Of a DNA stretch of 64,000 nt, positions 48,298 through 56,375 are shown piece by piece. The stretch spans positions 1 through 64,000 of IMG/VR virus record IMGVR_UViG_3300031707_000001. One strand, written 5' to 3'. The first letter of the stretch is position 1. Each line of letters starts with the position of its first letter. The stretch is from a virus. The position numbers and the translations under genes were made by a program. A model generated the notes under the pieces. The model searched no databases. It saw only the letters and a list, made by a program, of their open reading frames with translations, and was not told where the DNA came from.

Positions 48298-48903
48298 ATG
48301 AGCAAAGGATCGATAGTTAGTTTGGGTATCGTGGGTGTTATTGTTTTGCTGCTAATCTGTATCATCTCCTGGTTCATCGGTGTGAAGAATGGAGAAATTA
48401 CGTTGGCTAATCGGTATGAGGCACAGTTCAACGTGGTGGAAACCACACTGGATACCATGCGCAAAACGATCATGAATCAGACCAAGTGTACCCGGGAATG
48501 GGCAGAGAAGTTCATTGCCGTGGTCATGGCACAGGCAGCTGGCAGATCCGGTGTAGTAGCCGGTGGTGCTGAAGCAGGCCCAAATGCCAAGAATGCGGCT
48601 GTAGCGGCCGCTGTAGGGTCAGGGGGTCTAGGTATCAACGTCAGCAGGGAATCGGAGGCGCTAGGCCTAACGCCGGCCCTCTATCAGCAGCTGGCTAATA
48701 GCATCGAAGGGAAACTGGCCGAATTCAAACGGTCCCAGGACACCCTTACGGACATATGGCAGACGCATAAGACGTTCTGTCAGAAGTTCCCGGCCAGCCT
48801 GGTAGTAGGCGACAAAGTGAAGCCCAAGCCCAGGATGATTACATCCGAGGATACGAAGGCTGCAGTGGCCACGGGAGTCATCAGCGACGATCTGATGAAA
48901 TGA
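48298..48903 (+). CDS. LemA-like membrane-anchored protein
   Basis: 201 residues. Membrane segment at about residues 7-27, then NRYEAQFNVVETTLDTMRKTIMNQT, the LemA pattern of a long helical bundle. LemA proteins are anchored with the helices outside the membrane and have no defined biochemical role. An alanine/glycine-rich loop lies near residue 105. The next gene, a larger membrane protein, follows after one base. Confidence 0.75.
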   Translation: MSKGSIVSLGIVGVIVLLLICIISWFIGVKNGEITLANRYEAQFNVVETTLDTMRKTIMNQTKCTREWAEKFIAVVMAQAAGRSGVVAGGAEAGPNAKNAAVAAAVGSGGLGINVSRESEALGLTPALYQQLANSIEGKLAEFKRSQDTLTDIWQTHKTFCQKFPASLVVGDKVKPKPRMITSEDTKAAVATGVISDDLMK

Positions 48904-48904
48904 T

Positions 48905-50065
48905 ATGTTTCTAGCAATTACAACATTGCTTCCGGCAATCGCCATAGTGGGGATCCTGGCATCCCCACTATGGTGTGTTACTATAGGCCGAGACATGGAT
49001 CAGTATTTGGCTCGGAAGAAATTGCTGATCTTCAGCTTGGCTTCGTTTGTTATGTCCGCTTGCGTGTCCGGAGCGCTTTATGGCTTTGCAGCCATGAGCA
49101 TCATGGATAAGGAAGTATGGCACTTCAAGATCTTTACGATCCGACACGAAGAAGAATGGACGACGCACGAGACTCGGACGGAAACATATACCACAGGCAG
49201 CGGTAAGCATCAAACCACGCATACAAAGACAGTGCACTATACAGAAAACCACGGACCATATTGGACAGCTATAGACGAGCGTAGTAGCGAACATAGGATT
49301 GACTCGTCCGAGTACGATAAGTGGTCCAAGGTATGGGGAAATCAGCTTCAAACGGGCGTGCACAAAGGCAGTTCAGCAGGCTGGGATCGTTCGATAACTG
49401 GCAAGATCTTTGAATGCAAGTGGACCAGAGACTTTGAACGGATTTATCCGTGGGACGAGATACATCACTACAAGAACAAGGTGCGGCATTGCAGTTCTGT
49501 TCTGAAGTACAGGGAACCTACCAAGGAACTAGAAAAGCTGTATCCACGGCCGGCTGAGTCGGGTGACTGTTCACCCGTGTTGTGTTACGGTGCTTCCCTT
49601 GGAGCAGCTGATATACAGCGATTGCGACAGGTTAACGCAGAGTTGGGTCCCAAGTACCTGGTGCATACGCTTTTAGTATTGTTCGGAAAGGATGCAGATC
49701 GTTCGAAGATTGACGATATCCTGAGTGCTTGGAGGAGCGTCAACAAGAATGAATTGGTAACCTTCTTGGCTCTGGATGGTGGATCCACCGTAAGATGGTG
49801 TGAGGTCCAAAGTTGGATGGACGATACTACGATCCATGCTACGTTAAGGGATGCCTTGGTAGCTGAACCGTTTACGGCCAGGCGATATTCCGACCTGTTG
49901 ATGCAGTACGTGCCGAAGCAGTGGAAGAAAAAGAACTTCCACGATTTCGACTATCTGCGGGTTGAAATACCGATAGGATGGAAGGTGATAGCAATACTGG
50001 TCGTGATTGGTGGATTGGTAGGCATCTTTGTTGTTGTAGACCAAAAAGTAACGTTGTCATGGTAA
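48905..50065 (+). CDS. Membrane protein, LemA partner
   Basis: 386 residues. Two membrane segments near the N-terminus (about 4-26 and 40-65) and one at the C-terminus (about 358-378), with a large soluble domain containing histidine/threonine-rich TTHTKTVHYTENHGPYW. Paired directly with the LemA-like gene. Function unknown. Confidence 0.75.
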   Translation: MFLAITTLLPAIAIVGILASPLWCVTIGRDMDQYLARKKLLIFSLASFVMSACVSGALYGFAAMSIMDKEVWHFKIFTIRHEEEWTTHETRTETYTTGSGKHQTTHTKTVHYTENHGPYWTAIDERSSEHRIDSSEYDKWSKVWGNQLQTGVHKGSSAGWDRSITGKIFECKWTRDFERIYPWDEIHHYKNKVRHCSSVLKYREPTKELEKLYPRPAESGDCSPVLCYGASLGAADIQRLRQVNAELGPKYLVHTLLVLFGKDADRSKIDDILSAWRSVNKNELVTFLALDGGSTVRWCEVQSWMDDTTIHATLRDALVAEPFTARRYSDLLMQYVPKQWKKKNFHDFDYLRVEIPIGWKVIAILVVIGGLVGIFVVVDQKVTLSW

Positions 50066-50073
50066 GGAGGCGT

Positions 50074-50556
50074 ATGTTCGCACGTAGTCAGTCTATCAAA
50101 AGGTATGTGGCAGAACACTCTCCGAAGAGTTTTGCCAGGCGGATTGAAAGCCGCAATCGAAAACTTCTGAATGCGTTGTTGAAAATAGGTCCGAAAGTGA
50201 CGACCTATACGCATGTGTGGATAAACAACGGATGTCCTCATTGCAATGAGTACAATTGCCAAAGATGCCTGTGGACAACTGCTGCAGAGAAATTTGCACT
50301 TGACGAGACAACAGGCTGTTCAGATTGTTGTGACACGGAATTTGGTGGAGTATCTTATTGTGATGTGACTGGGGAAGATACTCAATATTATTGGGTTGAG
50401 TATAAGGATTGCGGAGCATCCTTGCATACAAGAGATACTCGTGACCTGCGGCAAGGTTGCCCAACTCCAAAAGAGGAATACGACAATCTTGTGGCCTTTT
50501 TGAAAGGGCATATTGCCTGGGCACAATGGGAATGCTGGGGAAAGAAATACAAATAG
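50074..50556 (+). CDS. Cysteine-rich hypothetical protein
   Basis: 160 residues from the ATG at 50074 (AAGGAGG upstream). CPHCNEYNCQRC and CSDCCDTEF suggest two metal sites. Stop codon overlaps tRNA-Val by two bases. Confidence 0.7.
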   Translation: MFARSQSIKRYVAEHSPKSFARRIESRNRKLLNALLKIGPKVTTYTHVWINNGCPHCNEYNCQRCLWTTAAEKFALDETTGCSDCCDTEFGGVSYCDVTGEDTQYYWVEYKDCGASLHTRDTRDLRQGCPTPKEEYDNLVAFLKGHIAWAQWECWGKKYK

Positions 50557-50630
50557 GCGGTTAACTCAGTTGGTAGAGTGTCAGATCTACACTCTGAATG
50601 TCACAGGTTCAAGTCCTGTACCGCCTACCA
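50555..50630 (+). tRNA. tRNA-Val (TAC), C33
   Basis: Acceptor AGGCGGT/ACCGCCT, anticodon arm TCAGA-TCTACAC-TCTGA with C at position 33, T arm ACAGG-TTCAAGT-CCTGT, encoded CCA. Confidence 0.92.
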
Positions 50631-50631
50631 T

Positions 50632-50708
50632 GTGCCTGTAGCTCAATTGGACAGAGCATCTGACTACGGATCAGAAGGTTGCAGGTTCGATTCCTGCCAG
50701 GCACGCCA
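50632..50708 (+). tRNA. tRNA-Arg (ACG)
   Basis: Acceptor GTGCCTG/CAGGCAC, anticodon arm TCTGA-CTACGGA-TCAGA, T arm GCAGG-TTCGATT-CCTGC, G73, encoded CCA. A34 would need host TadA for inosine. Confidence 0.93.
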
Positions 50709-50720
50709 TTAGGAGTAAGT

Positions 50721-51137
50721 ATGAAGTTTGTTGAAGTTGCAGAAAGCATAGCCCGAGTGGCTCACGAAGGCCAGGTTCGAAAACTGGGCGAGGAAAAGGG
50801 TAAACCTTACATTGTTCATCCAGAACGGATAGCAGCAAAGGTTGAAGGAGATACGTTGAAGTCGATAGCCTGGCTTCACGATGTGTTGGAAGATTGCCCC
50901 GCTTACACGTCTCTAACGTTGGCTGTGGCCGGCATACCTGAAGACGTGATCGATGTGGTTAAGTTGTTGACCCGTCGTCCGGGGGTTCCTTATCTGGAAT
51001 ATTTGTTGGGCGTAGTCACTAACGACTATGCAATTGAAGTCAAACTGATGGATCTCGAAGATAATCTTCGGACGTGTCCACCCGGCAATATGAGGGACAA
51101 GTACGAGTTGGCTAAGTACATACTGGAGAATTACTAG
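50721..51137 (+). CDS. MESH1/SpoT-like HD hydrolase
   Basis: 138 residues. H33, H53-D54 (WLHDVLED) and the later VKLMDLEDNL aspartate match the HD residues of RelA/SpoT and MESH1 (p)ppGpp hydrolases, and AHEGQVRK...YIVHPERIA fits the same group. Only the hydrolase half is present. It could lower host alarmone or cleave a related nucleotide. TAGGAG upstream. Confidence 0.82.
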   Translation: MKFVEVAESIARVAHEGQVRKLGEEKGKPYIVHPERIAAKVEGDTLKSIAWLHDVLEDCPAYTSLTLAVAGIPEDVIDVVKLLTRRPGVPYLEYLLGVVTNDYAIEVKLMDLEDNLRTCPPGNMRDKYELAKYILENY

Positions 51138-51138
51138 T

Positions 51139-51381
51139 ATGGCTGATTTTTGCACAAACTGTGTACGAGAAATGTTTGGCGCCAAAGATGACCAGGGGCT
51201 CAAACCAGACATTGACGTGAAGAAGATCTTCAAGAAGCTGAAGAAGGACCACTATGCCGAGGTACTTTGTGAAGGATGTGGCATGGTAGCTATAGGGAAC
51301 ATGGATGGAAAATTGAAGGTGCGTTATATCAACAGTTGTGAATGGCACGACTATGGGAGGCAATTACGAAAGTCCAAGTAA
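51139..51381 (+). CDS. Small zinc-binding protein
   Basis: 80 residues. CTNC at the start, CEGCG near residue 44 and a late CEWHD give a four-ligand zinc site. Resembles common small phage proteins; function unknown. Confidence 0.7.
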   Translation: MADFCTNCVREMFGAKDDQGLKPDIDVKKIFKKLKKDHYAEVLCEGCGMVAIGNMDGKLKVRYINSCEWHDYGRQLRKSK

Positions 51382-51548
51382 CATTTAAGCATCCTGATGT
51401 CACATTCGATGCACTCGAAGCTGTAAAGAACGAAGACGATCATGATAAGCTGGAACGTGTGTTCATGAAGTTCATCGAATTCGGAGAATACCTTAGAGTT
51501 GAGTTTGACACAGAAGCCCAAACGGCAACTGTGATTACTTGTAAATAG
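51342..51548 (+). CDS. Small hypothetical protein
   Basis: 68 residues; the start lies inside the previous gene and could be later. Mixed alpha/beta. Its TAG stop ends on the first base of tRNA-Ser. Confidence 0.55.
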   Translation: MARLWEAITKVQVTFKHPDVTFDALEAVKNEDDHDKLERVFMKFIEFGEYLRVEFDTEAQTATVITCK

Positions 51549-51639
51549 GCGGGGTAGGCTAATAGCGGAAGTCAACAGTCTTGAAAACTGTCGGTCCTCG
51601 AAAGAGGCCATGGGGGTTCGAATCCCTCTCCCGCCGCCA
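51548..51639 (+). tRNA. tRNA-Ser (TGA)
   Basis: Acceptor GGCGGGG/TCCCGCC, anticodon arm ACAGT-CTTGAAA-ACTGT, long variable arm GGTCCTCGAAAGAGGCC, G73, encoded CCA. Confidence 0.93.
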
Positions 51640-51640
51640 C

Positions 51641-51727
51641 GGAAGTGTGTGCCGAACAGTAAGGCAGCAGGCTGCTATCCTGCCTCCCGCAAGGGAATTG
51701 CACGTGCAAATCGTGCCGCTTCCGCCA
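51641..51727 (+). tRNA. tRNA-Ser (GCT)
   Basis: Acceptor GGAAGTG/CGCTTCC, anticodon arm GCAGG-CTGCTAT-CCTGC, long variable arm, T arm GCACG-TGCAAAT-CGTGC (TG instead of TT), encoded CCA. Confidence 0.92.
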
Positions 51728-51745
51728 CTTTGAGAAGGAGTAGTT

Positions 51746-51919
51746 ATGTATCTTATTTTTTGTGAGTACGACGAATACTGTCAAGGTTGGGAGGCAACCT
51801 CTGGCTACTTTCTGGTGTATGCTGATAGTTTTGAGGCAGCCTGTAATAAGTTAAGTCAATGTTATAGCCCGCTTGATTACACGGCCTTTCGAAACTTCAA
51901 GGACTGTACGATCAAATAG
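51746..51919 (+). CDS. Very small conserved phage protein
   Basis: 57 residues, AAGGAG upstream. YCQGWEATSGYFLVYADSFEAAC is a pattern seen in many small phage proteins. Function unknown. Confidence 0.7.
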   Translation: MYLIFCEYDEYCQGWEATSGYFLVYADSFEAACNKLSQCYSPLDYTAFRNFKDCTIK

Positions 51920-51927
51920 GAGGTTTT

Positions 51928-52239
51928 GTGGACAAGAAGAAGTTTGTTGAATGTGTGAACGCAAAGATGGAAAAAGACCTGGTCGAATGGGCCGGCACAA
52001 CGGTGATAAAAGAATTGGGTAGGCGTAAGAAGCTCATTGAGAAAATGAGCAAAGAATATCTGGAATCTCCGGAAGGTCAAAAGTATCTACACCGGCGTGT
52101 GCTGGAGACTGTGCGTTCCTACATCGACGATGTAGGAGACGTTTTCGATTACAGCTTTTGGGATAAGTTAATACGCCATGCGGTTACGTCTTCGTTCAAA
52201 CCTGAAATTCTAAAACTCGTCTTGAAAAACAAGAGGTAG
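51928..52239 (+). CDS. Hypothetical helical protein
   Basis: 103 residues from a GTG after AGGAGG. Charged helices throughout. Not recognised. Confidence 0.7.
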   Translation: MDKKKFVECVNAKMEKDLVEWAGTTVIKELGRRKKLIEKMSKEYLESPEGQKYLHRRVLETVRSYIDDVGDVFDYSFWDKLIRHAVTSSFKPEILKLVLKNKR

Positions 52240-52244
52240 AAGAA

Positions 52245-52460
52245 ATGGCGTACAAGTTCAATAATGGAACAGGCGCTGTGATTTGTGATCACTGCGGCAT
52301 TACGATTGACGAAGGTCTTAGCTACACGGAATACGAAGAATGTTATGGAAGCGAGCAGAAGAAGGACTACTGCACCAGATGCTTCCACCCGGCAAACCGA
52401 CAGAAAGTTAAGGAGGAATCCGATGGCGAGCGATTTGATAGTGCCCGTTGTGAAGCTTGA
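52245..52460 (+). CDS. Small zinc-ribbon protein
   Basis: 71 residues. CDHCGITI near residue 14 and YCTRCFHP near 43 form a zinc ribbon. The last 12 residues overlap the RNA ligase start. Confidence 0.65.
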   Translation: MAYKFNNGTGAVICDHCGITIDEGLSYTEYEECYGSEQKKDYCTRCFHPANRQKVKEESDGERFDSARCEA

Positions 52461-53547
52461 ACAGTTGAGACCTCACCCCAATGCTGACAAGTTGGAGTTG
52501 GTCAACGTATTGGGATACCAGATGTGTGTGCCCAAAGGATTGCACAAGGATGGCGACGTCATGGTGTACTTCCCTGCGGATACACTTATTCCGGCTACGT
52601 GGGCGGATTCTTTTGGCGTACGCAAGTACCTGAAGGGTAAGGATCAGGATCGTGTCGGCCGAATCAAGCTGCGGGGTGAGCCTTCGTTTGGACTGGTAGT
52701 CCAGCCGCCTAAGCTACCTGCTGATGTAAAATTCAATGTTGGCGACAATGTGGCTGACTACTATGGTGCCAAGAAGTACGAGCCGCCGGTTCGTGCTACT
52801 GCCGGCGATGCTGCTGCCCGGGATCCTTTGATCGATCCATTCTTTGAGCAGTTCACGGACGTGCAGAACGGACGTATGTTTACGGATATCTTCGTTGATG
52901 GCGAGGAAGTCATCTGCACGGAGAAGATCCACGGTACCAACTGCAAGGTTGGATGTATTGATGGTAAGCCTGTGGCTGGATCTATGGGCGTACGCAGAAA
53001 GCGTCCAACAAAATTATTTGAAGGTCAGGAAATTCCTTGTAAACTAACTGATGATGCAATTGCTACAAACACCTATTGGTTTCCGTTTAGCCTTCCTGGT
53101 GTTAGAAGCCTCATGTCTGACTTTGCAGAACAGGAAATCAAAGAGCCTGTACTGCTCTACGGAGAAGTATATGGTGGTAGTATACAGAGTCTGGACTACG
53201 GTATACCTAAAGGTAAGGGCTTGGGCTTTCGAGCATTTGGACTCAAAGTCAATGGTAGGTTTTTGGACTGGGACGTTTTCGCAGATACATGTATAAAATA
53301 TGGTGTTAAGATGGTTCCAGTTCTTGGGCGTGGCCCTTTCAGTATGGAGAAGGCCAAACACTATGCAGACGGAACATCTGTTCTTTGGACCGATGCGGGA
53401 GTTAAGGTAGAACATATGCGTGAAGGTTGTGTAATCTATCCGGTCAAGGAACGTGAACACCCGAAGATCGGGCGGGTCATCCTAAAGTATATCGGAACCG
53501 AGTATGAGCTTAGCAAACACAAAGAACAAGACACAAAGGACGTTTGA
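52423..53547 (+). CDS. RNA ligase, DRB0094-like
   Basis: 374 residues from the ATG at 52423 (AAGGAGG upstream). An N-terminal OB-like domain (residues 1-110), then the ligase domain with nucleotidyl-transfer lysine in CTEKIHGTN (about residue 166), LLYGEVYGG (motif IIIa-like) and EGCVIYPVK...LKY near the end (motifs IV and V). The family seals nicked RNA and resembles Deinococcus RNA ligase. With the tRNA set it suggests repair of cleaved tRNAs. Confidence 0.85.
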   Translation: MASDLIVPVVKLEQLRPHPNADKLELVNVLGYQMCVPKGLHKDGDVMVYFPADTLIPATWADSFGVRKYLKGKDQDRVGRIKLRGEPSFGLVVQPPKLPADVKFNVGDNVADYYGAKKYEPPVRATAGDAAARDPLIDPFFEQFTDVQNGRMFTDIFVDGEEVICTEKIHGTNCKVGCIDGKPVAGSMGVRRKRPTKLFEGQEIPCKLTDDAIATNTYWFPFSLPGVRSLMSDFAEQEIKEPVLLYGEVYGGSIQSLDYGIPKGKGLGFRAFGLKVNGRFLDWDVFADTCIKYGVKMVPVLGRGPFSMEKAKHYADGTSVLWTDAGVKVEHMREGCVIYPVKEREHPKIGRVILKYIGTEYELSKHKEQDTKDV

Positions 53548-53549
53548 TT

Positions 53550-53729
53550 ATGGGTACAAAGAAAGCCAAGATAGTGGAGAAGACCAATAGCACAAAACGT
53601 TTGGAGGCCGTCAAGCGGGCACAAAAAGTTGTTGCCTGTTTGATGCGTGATCTCGATCGCTTTGACAAGGAAATCGACAAGCTGGCCAAAGAGGTTAACA
53701 TCATTGAAAACGGACCAACCAAAAACTGA
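53550..53729 (+). CDS. Small coiled-coil protein
   Basis: 59 residues starting 3 bases after the RNA ligase stop. Almost all charged heptad helix. Likely coupled to the ligase; function unknown. Confidence 0.6.
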   Translation: MGTKKAKIVEKTNSTKRLEAVKRAQKVVACLMRDLDRFDKEIDKLAKEVNIIENGPTKN

Positions 53730-54006
53730 CGGACTGTTCAAAAGGTGTCCCGGATACAAGACCAATTTTGATACGCTGTGCGGGGCGATCAAAAACGAGG
53801 ATGTCTGCATTGCAGCTTGTACCGACAAAGCCACAGGAAAAGAGGTGGCTGTTATATGCGCCGTTATGCGCAAAGTCGGCGGAGATTACGTACTAATCCC
53901 GATGGCCAAAATGTTTGACGGTAATCCATACGAAGAGGTAAATCCACCAGGGAAGGAAGAAGAACATGGCAAAAGCAAAGCCGAGTCTGTATGCGCCACC
54001 AATTGA
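53704..54006 (+). CDS. Conserved phage protein (NPYEE..PP type)
   Basis: About 100 residues if the TTG at 53704 is used; no ATG fits. DGLFKRCPGYKTNFDTL, AVICAVMR and PMAKMFDGNPYEEVNPPG resemble a conserved phage family of unknown role. Start uncertain. Confidence 0.6.
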   Translation: MKTDQPKTDGLFKRCPGYKTNFDTLCGAIKNEDVCIAACTDKATGKEVAVICAVMRKVGGDYVLIPMAKMFDGNPYEEVNPPGKEEEHGKSKAESVCATN

Positions 54007-54169
54007 GGCATCAGATCTGAAGAGGGGCAAGTATGCCGGTTATTGCAAAGGCTGCAGTGGTCTTCTTTGCGAATTGGACAAAGTCGACGACGGATATAAA
54101 TGTCCACGTTGTGGTACAACGGTAAAAACCCCCGAGAAGACCAAGAAGGAAAGTACAACGTGGTCATGA
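53966..54169 (+). CDS. Small zinc-ribbon protein
   Basis: 67 residues, AAGGAAGAAG upstream. CKGC near residue 27 and CPRC near 46 form a zinc ribbon between basic segments. Overlaps both neighbours. Confidence 0.65.
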   Translation: MAKAKPSLYAPPIEASDLKRGKYAGYCKGCSGLLCELDKVDDGYKCPRCGTTVKTPEKTKKESTTWS

Positions 54170-54363
54170 GAGATTTGAATGAAGATCTGTTGTACTTAGT
54201 GGTCTTGGATGACCAGACGTTTGTACGCAAGATGCGGTGGGACCAGATGTGGCATCTGGTGAACGGTAATCCTGCCATGCCTTTCCTCAAGGCGGGATAC
54301 AAACGCATTAGCTCACGCAGAGCCAGGGCGTTAATTCGACGTAAGGAAAAGTCCGGATTCTAG
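54166..54363 (+). CDS. Small basic protein
   Basis: 65 residues from the ATG overlapping the previous stop. Arginine-rich end (SSRRARALIRRKEK). Ends one base before tRNA-Trp. Confidence 0.6.
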   Translation: MRDLNEDLLYLVVLDDQTFVRKMRWDQMWHLVNGNPAMPFLKAGYKRISSRRARALIRRKEKSGF

Positions 54364-54364
54364 T

Positions 54365-54438
54365 ACGGCAGTGGTATACAGGCTGTGCCCAGCTCTCCAA
54401 AAGCTGTGAAGTAGGTTCAACTCCTACCTGCCGTGCCA
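54365..54438 (+). tRNA. tRNA-Trp (CCA)
   Basis: Acceptor ACGGCAG/CTGCCGT, anticodon arm CAGCT-CTCCAAA-AGCTG, T arm GTAGG-TTCAACT-CCTAC, G73, encoded CCA. The D arm is weak. Confidence 0.9.
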
Positions 54439-54440
54439 GT

Positions 54441-54516
54441 GGGCCCGTGATGCAACGGCAGACAGGGCAGACTTAAAATCTGTTTCTTGTGGGTTCGAAT
54501 CCCACCGGGCCTACCA
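54441..54516 (+). tRNA. tRNA-Leu (TAA) with short variable loop
   Basis: Acceptor GGGCCCG/CGGGCCT, anticodon arm GCAGA-CTTAAAA-TCTGT, T arm GTGGG-TTCGAAT-CCCAC, encoded CCA. The D loop GGCAGAC is Leu-like, but the variable region is only about 5 bases instead of the long Leu arm. Confidence 0.85.
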
Positions 54517-54531
54517 ATTTAGGAGCCAATT

Positions 54532-54711
54532 GTGACTGAAAAGAAGCTTACCAGAGGTGAGAAAAACAAAAAGCGGCATCGACTACAGCTTTTGCTCCGG
54601 CCAAAAACCCAGCGATGCGAACTATGTGGGGGACAGATGGCGTGGTGTACTACTTGTCAAACATGGACCCGCATATGTTGCGTAGACTACGGGACTTGCA
54701 TGTGCAGCTAA
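54532..54711 (+). CDS. Very small cysteine-rich protein
   Basis: 59 residues from a GTG after AGGAG. Basic first half, then CELCGG, WCTTCQTW, ICC and CMC, about eight cysteines, probably two zinc sites. Function unknown. Confidence 0.65.
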   Translation: MTEKKLTRGEKNKKRHRLQLLLRPKTQRCELCGGQMAWCTTCQTWTRICCVDYGTCMCS

Positions 54712-54718
54712 CCTTTGT

Positions 54719-54779
54719 GGGTGCGTAGCTCAGTGGTAGAGCCATGGAAACCGTGGGTTCGAATCCCGCCGCATCCACC
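54719..54779 (+). tRNA. Mini-tRNA lacking the anticodon arm
   Basis: Acceptor GGGTGCG/CGCATCC with G3-U70, A73, then CCG. D arm GCTC-AGTGGTA-GAGC and T arm GTGGG-TTCGAAT-CCCGC are intact, but only about ten bases (with a GG-AAA-CC mini-hairpin) replace the anticodon arm. It cannot decode. The G3-U70 pair is the alanyl-tRNA synthetase signal. Confidence 0.6.
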
Positions 54780-54815
54780 GATCTTTGAAGGAAACCCGAA
54801 TGAACAAAGGAACAT

Positions 54816-54956
54816 ATGAGCAGAATAACATTAGGAATAGGGGCTATAAACTTTTTCGCACTTAGTTTTATAATGCCAGACAGTGAACAGCATATATGTC
54901 TGATGTTTGCACTGTTGTGTGCAATACTAGCTACAAGTGTTAGGAACCCTAAATGA
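54816..54956 (+). CDS. Very small membrane protein
   Basis: 46 residues, AAAGGAAC upstream. Two hydrophobic stretches (LGIGAINFFALSFIM and CLMFALLCAILATSV). ATGA overlap with the next gene. Confidence 0.6.
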   Translation: MSRITLGIGAINFFALSFIMPDSEQHICLMFALLCAILATSVRNPK

Positions 54957-55156
54957 CCAAAGAAGAGATGATACAGTGGATTGATAATGCTAGCTATGAA
55001 GACTTGCTTAGGAAGTGGCGGTTTGCTGATGTGGCAAATCCCTTCTTCTGCGCTGAAGTAGGTGCACATTACAAAGAGGTTATGTTCAAGCGCCGTGATG
55101 AAGTGGGACCTGAAGCAGCCGTGGCAGCAAGCAAGTCCGTAGGATGGGATAACTAG
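54953..55156 (+). CDS. Conserved small phage protein (WRFA..FF type)
   Basis: 67 residues. LRKWRFADVANPFFCAEVG and SKSVGW are features of a common phage protein of unknown function. Coupled to its neighbours. Confidence 0.7.
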   Translation: MTKEEMIQWIDNASYEDLLRKWRFADVANPFFCAEVGAHYKEVMFKRRDEVGPEAAVAASKSVGWDN

Positions 55157-55678
55157 ATGACACAAGAACAAGAGCTGAAAGTAGTAGAACTTTGCAAGCA
55201 GTTTATGATGGTGGCGGAAGAGGTCAACTTGACCTTCATTGATCTGTGTAAGATCAGGGACAAGTACTTCCCAATCATCAATGGGCGTCGGGTACAAAAC
55301 CCCGCCGACATAGCAAAGAGCATTCAGATACTGGACGAACACAAGAAGAACCTGCAGGCCGTACTGACTGATACAATGGGTGTAAAATTCGAAGGGGAAC
55401 TGGTAACCGGGCATAAGTCTGATGCTAAAATACAGGCAGCTAAGCCTGTTGCAGCACTTCCGGCAGCGCCTTTGGAAGTACCCCAGGATGCAGTGATTTT
55501 GGATCAGTTCATCCTTGACTACAAAATGGGTGGTCCCAAGACCAAGTGGAAGGTGCGTCAGGTAATAGCCGAAGCACGAAAGACAGGATCCATATCCAAA
55601 AAGAACGTAGAGTATTTGAAGAAGGTTGCCAAAGGCGAACCTACAGATAAGTTCATTGCTACGCTGAAGGTAGAGTAA
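55157..55678 (+). CDS. Hypothetical protein
   Basis: 173 residues. N-terminal helices, an Ala/Pro linker near residue 95, and a basic helical C-terminal domain. No family recognised. Confidence 0.7.
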   Translation: MTQEQELKVVELCKQFMMVAEEVNLTFIDLCKIRDKYFPIINGRRVQNPADIAKSIQILDEHKKNLQAVLTDTMGVKFEGELVTGHKSDAKIQAAKPVAALPAAPLEVPQDAVILDQFILDYKMGGPKTKWKVRQVIAEARKTGSISKKNVEYLKKVAKGEPTDKFIATLKVE

Positions 55679-55682
55679 TTCT

Positions 55683-56375
55683 ATGATCATTGTTGCTGGA
55701 GATATACACGGGGATTTTGGAAGCTTGAATGCCATGATAAACAAGCAGAATCCAGAGATCATTTTGCAATGTGGAGATTTCGGATTTTGGCCCGCTATGC
55801 GTCCACAGGACTTCTACGGACCTACCGGCCACAAAAATGCCAAGCTTCCAATTCCCAGGGTGGGTAAGACCAAGGTATACTGGTGCGATGGAAACCACGA
55901 GGATCATCATTCGTTGATTGCACGTAAGACCAACGAGTTGTGGCCTAACGTATTCTATCAGCCTAGGGCTTCCACACTGCAACTGCCGGACGGTCGCACA
56001 GTGTTGTTTATGGGTGGCGCCGATTCCTACGACAAACCGTATCGGACTCCGAACATAGATTGGTTCCAGGAAGAACTGATTACTCAGGCCGATATGGATC
56101 GGTTGCCCAAGTGCAAAGTGGACATCGTTATAAGTCATACCTGCCCTTGTGAGTTTGTAATGGGAATGGGGCTTGGTTTTGATCTACGGCTTAACGATCC
56201 ATGCCGGCACGCATTGTCTATGATTCTACACGAATACAAGCCAGCGCTCTGGTACTTTGGGCATTGGCACAAAAACATAACATATTACGATAGCGAATGG
56301 GGTTGTCGGTGGACGGCATTAAGCCATACAACCGGCGGAGGGTCTGGCCGCTGGTGGGAGGAACTACGAACATGA
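55683..56375 (+). CDS. Calcineurin-like metallophosphoesterase
   Basis: 230 residues with GDIHGDF at residue 6, GDFGFW near 31, CDGNHEDH near 68, SHTCP and GHWHK near 200, the full metallophosphoesterase set. Shorter than the enzyme at 14.3 kb and not closely similar. Substrate unknown. Confidence 0.87.
   Translation: MIIVAGDIHGDFGSLNAMINKQNPEIILQCGDFGFWPAMRPQDFYGPTGHKNAKLPIPRVGKTKVYWCDGNHEDHHSLIARKTNELWPNVFYQPRASTLQLPDGRTVLFMGGADSYDKPYRTPNIDWFQEELITQADMDRLPKCKVDIVISHTCPCEFVMGMGLGFDLRLNDPCRHALSMILHEYKPALWYFGHWHKNITYYDSEWGCRWTALSHTTGGGSGRWWEELRT

Noticed and set aside
54650-55762. 370-residue minus-strand frame
   Set aside because: Long but antisense to a tRNA-like gene and several coupled + strand genes; composition is that of a shadow frame.
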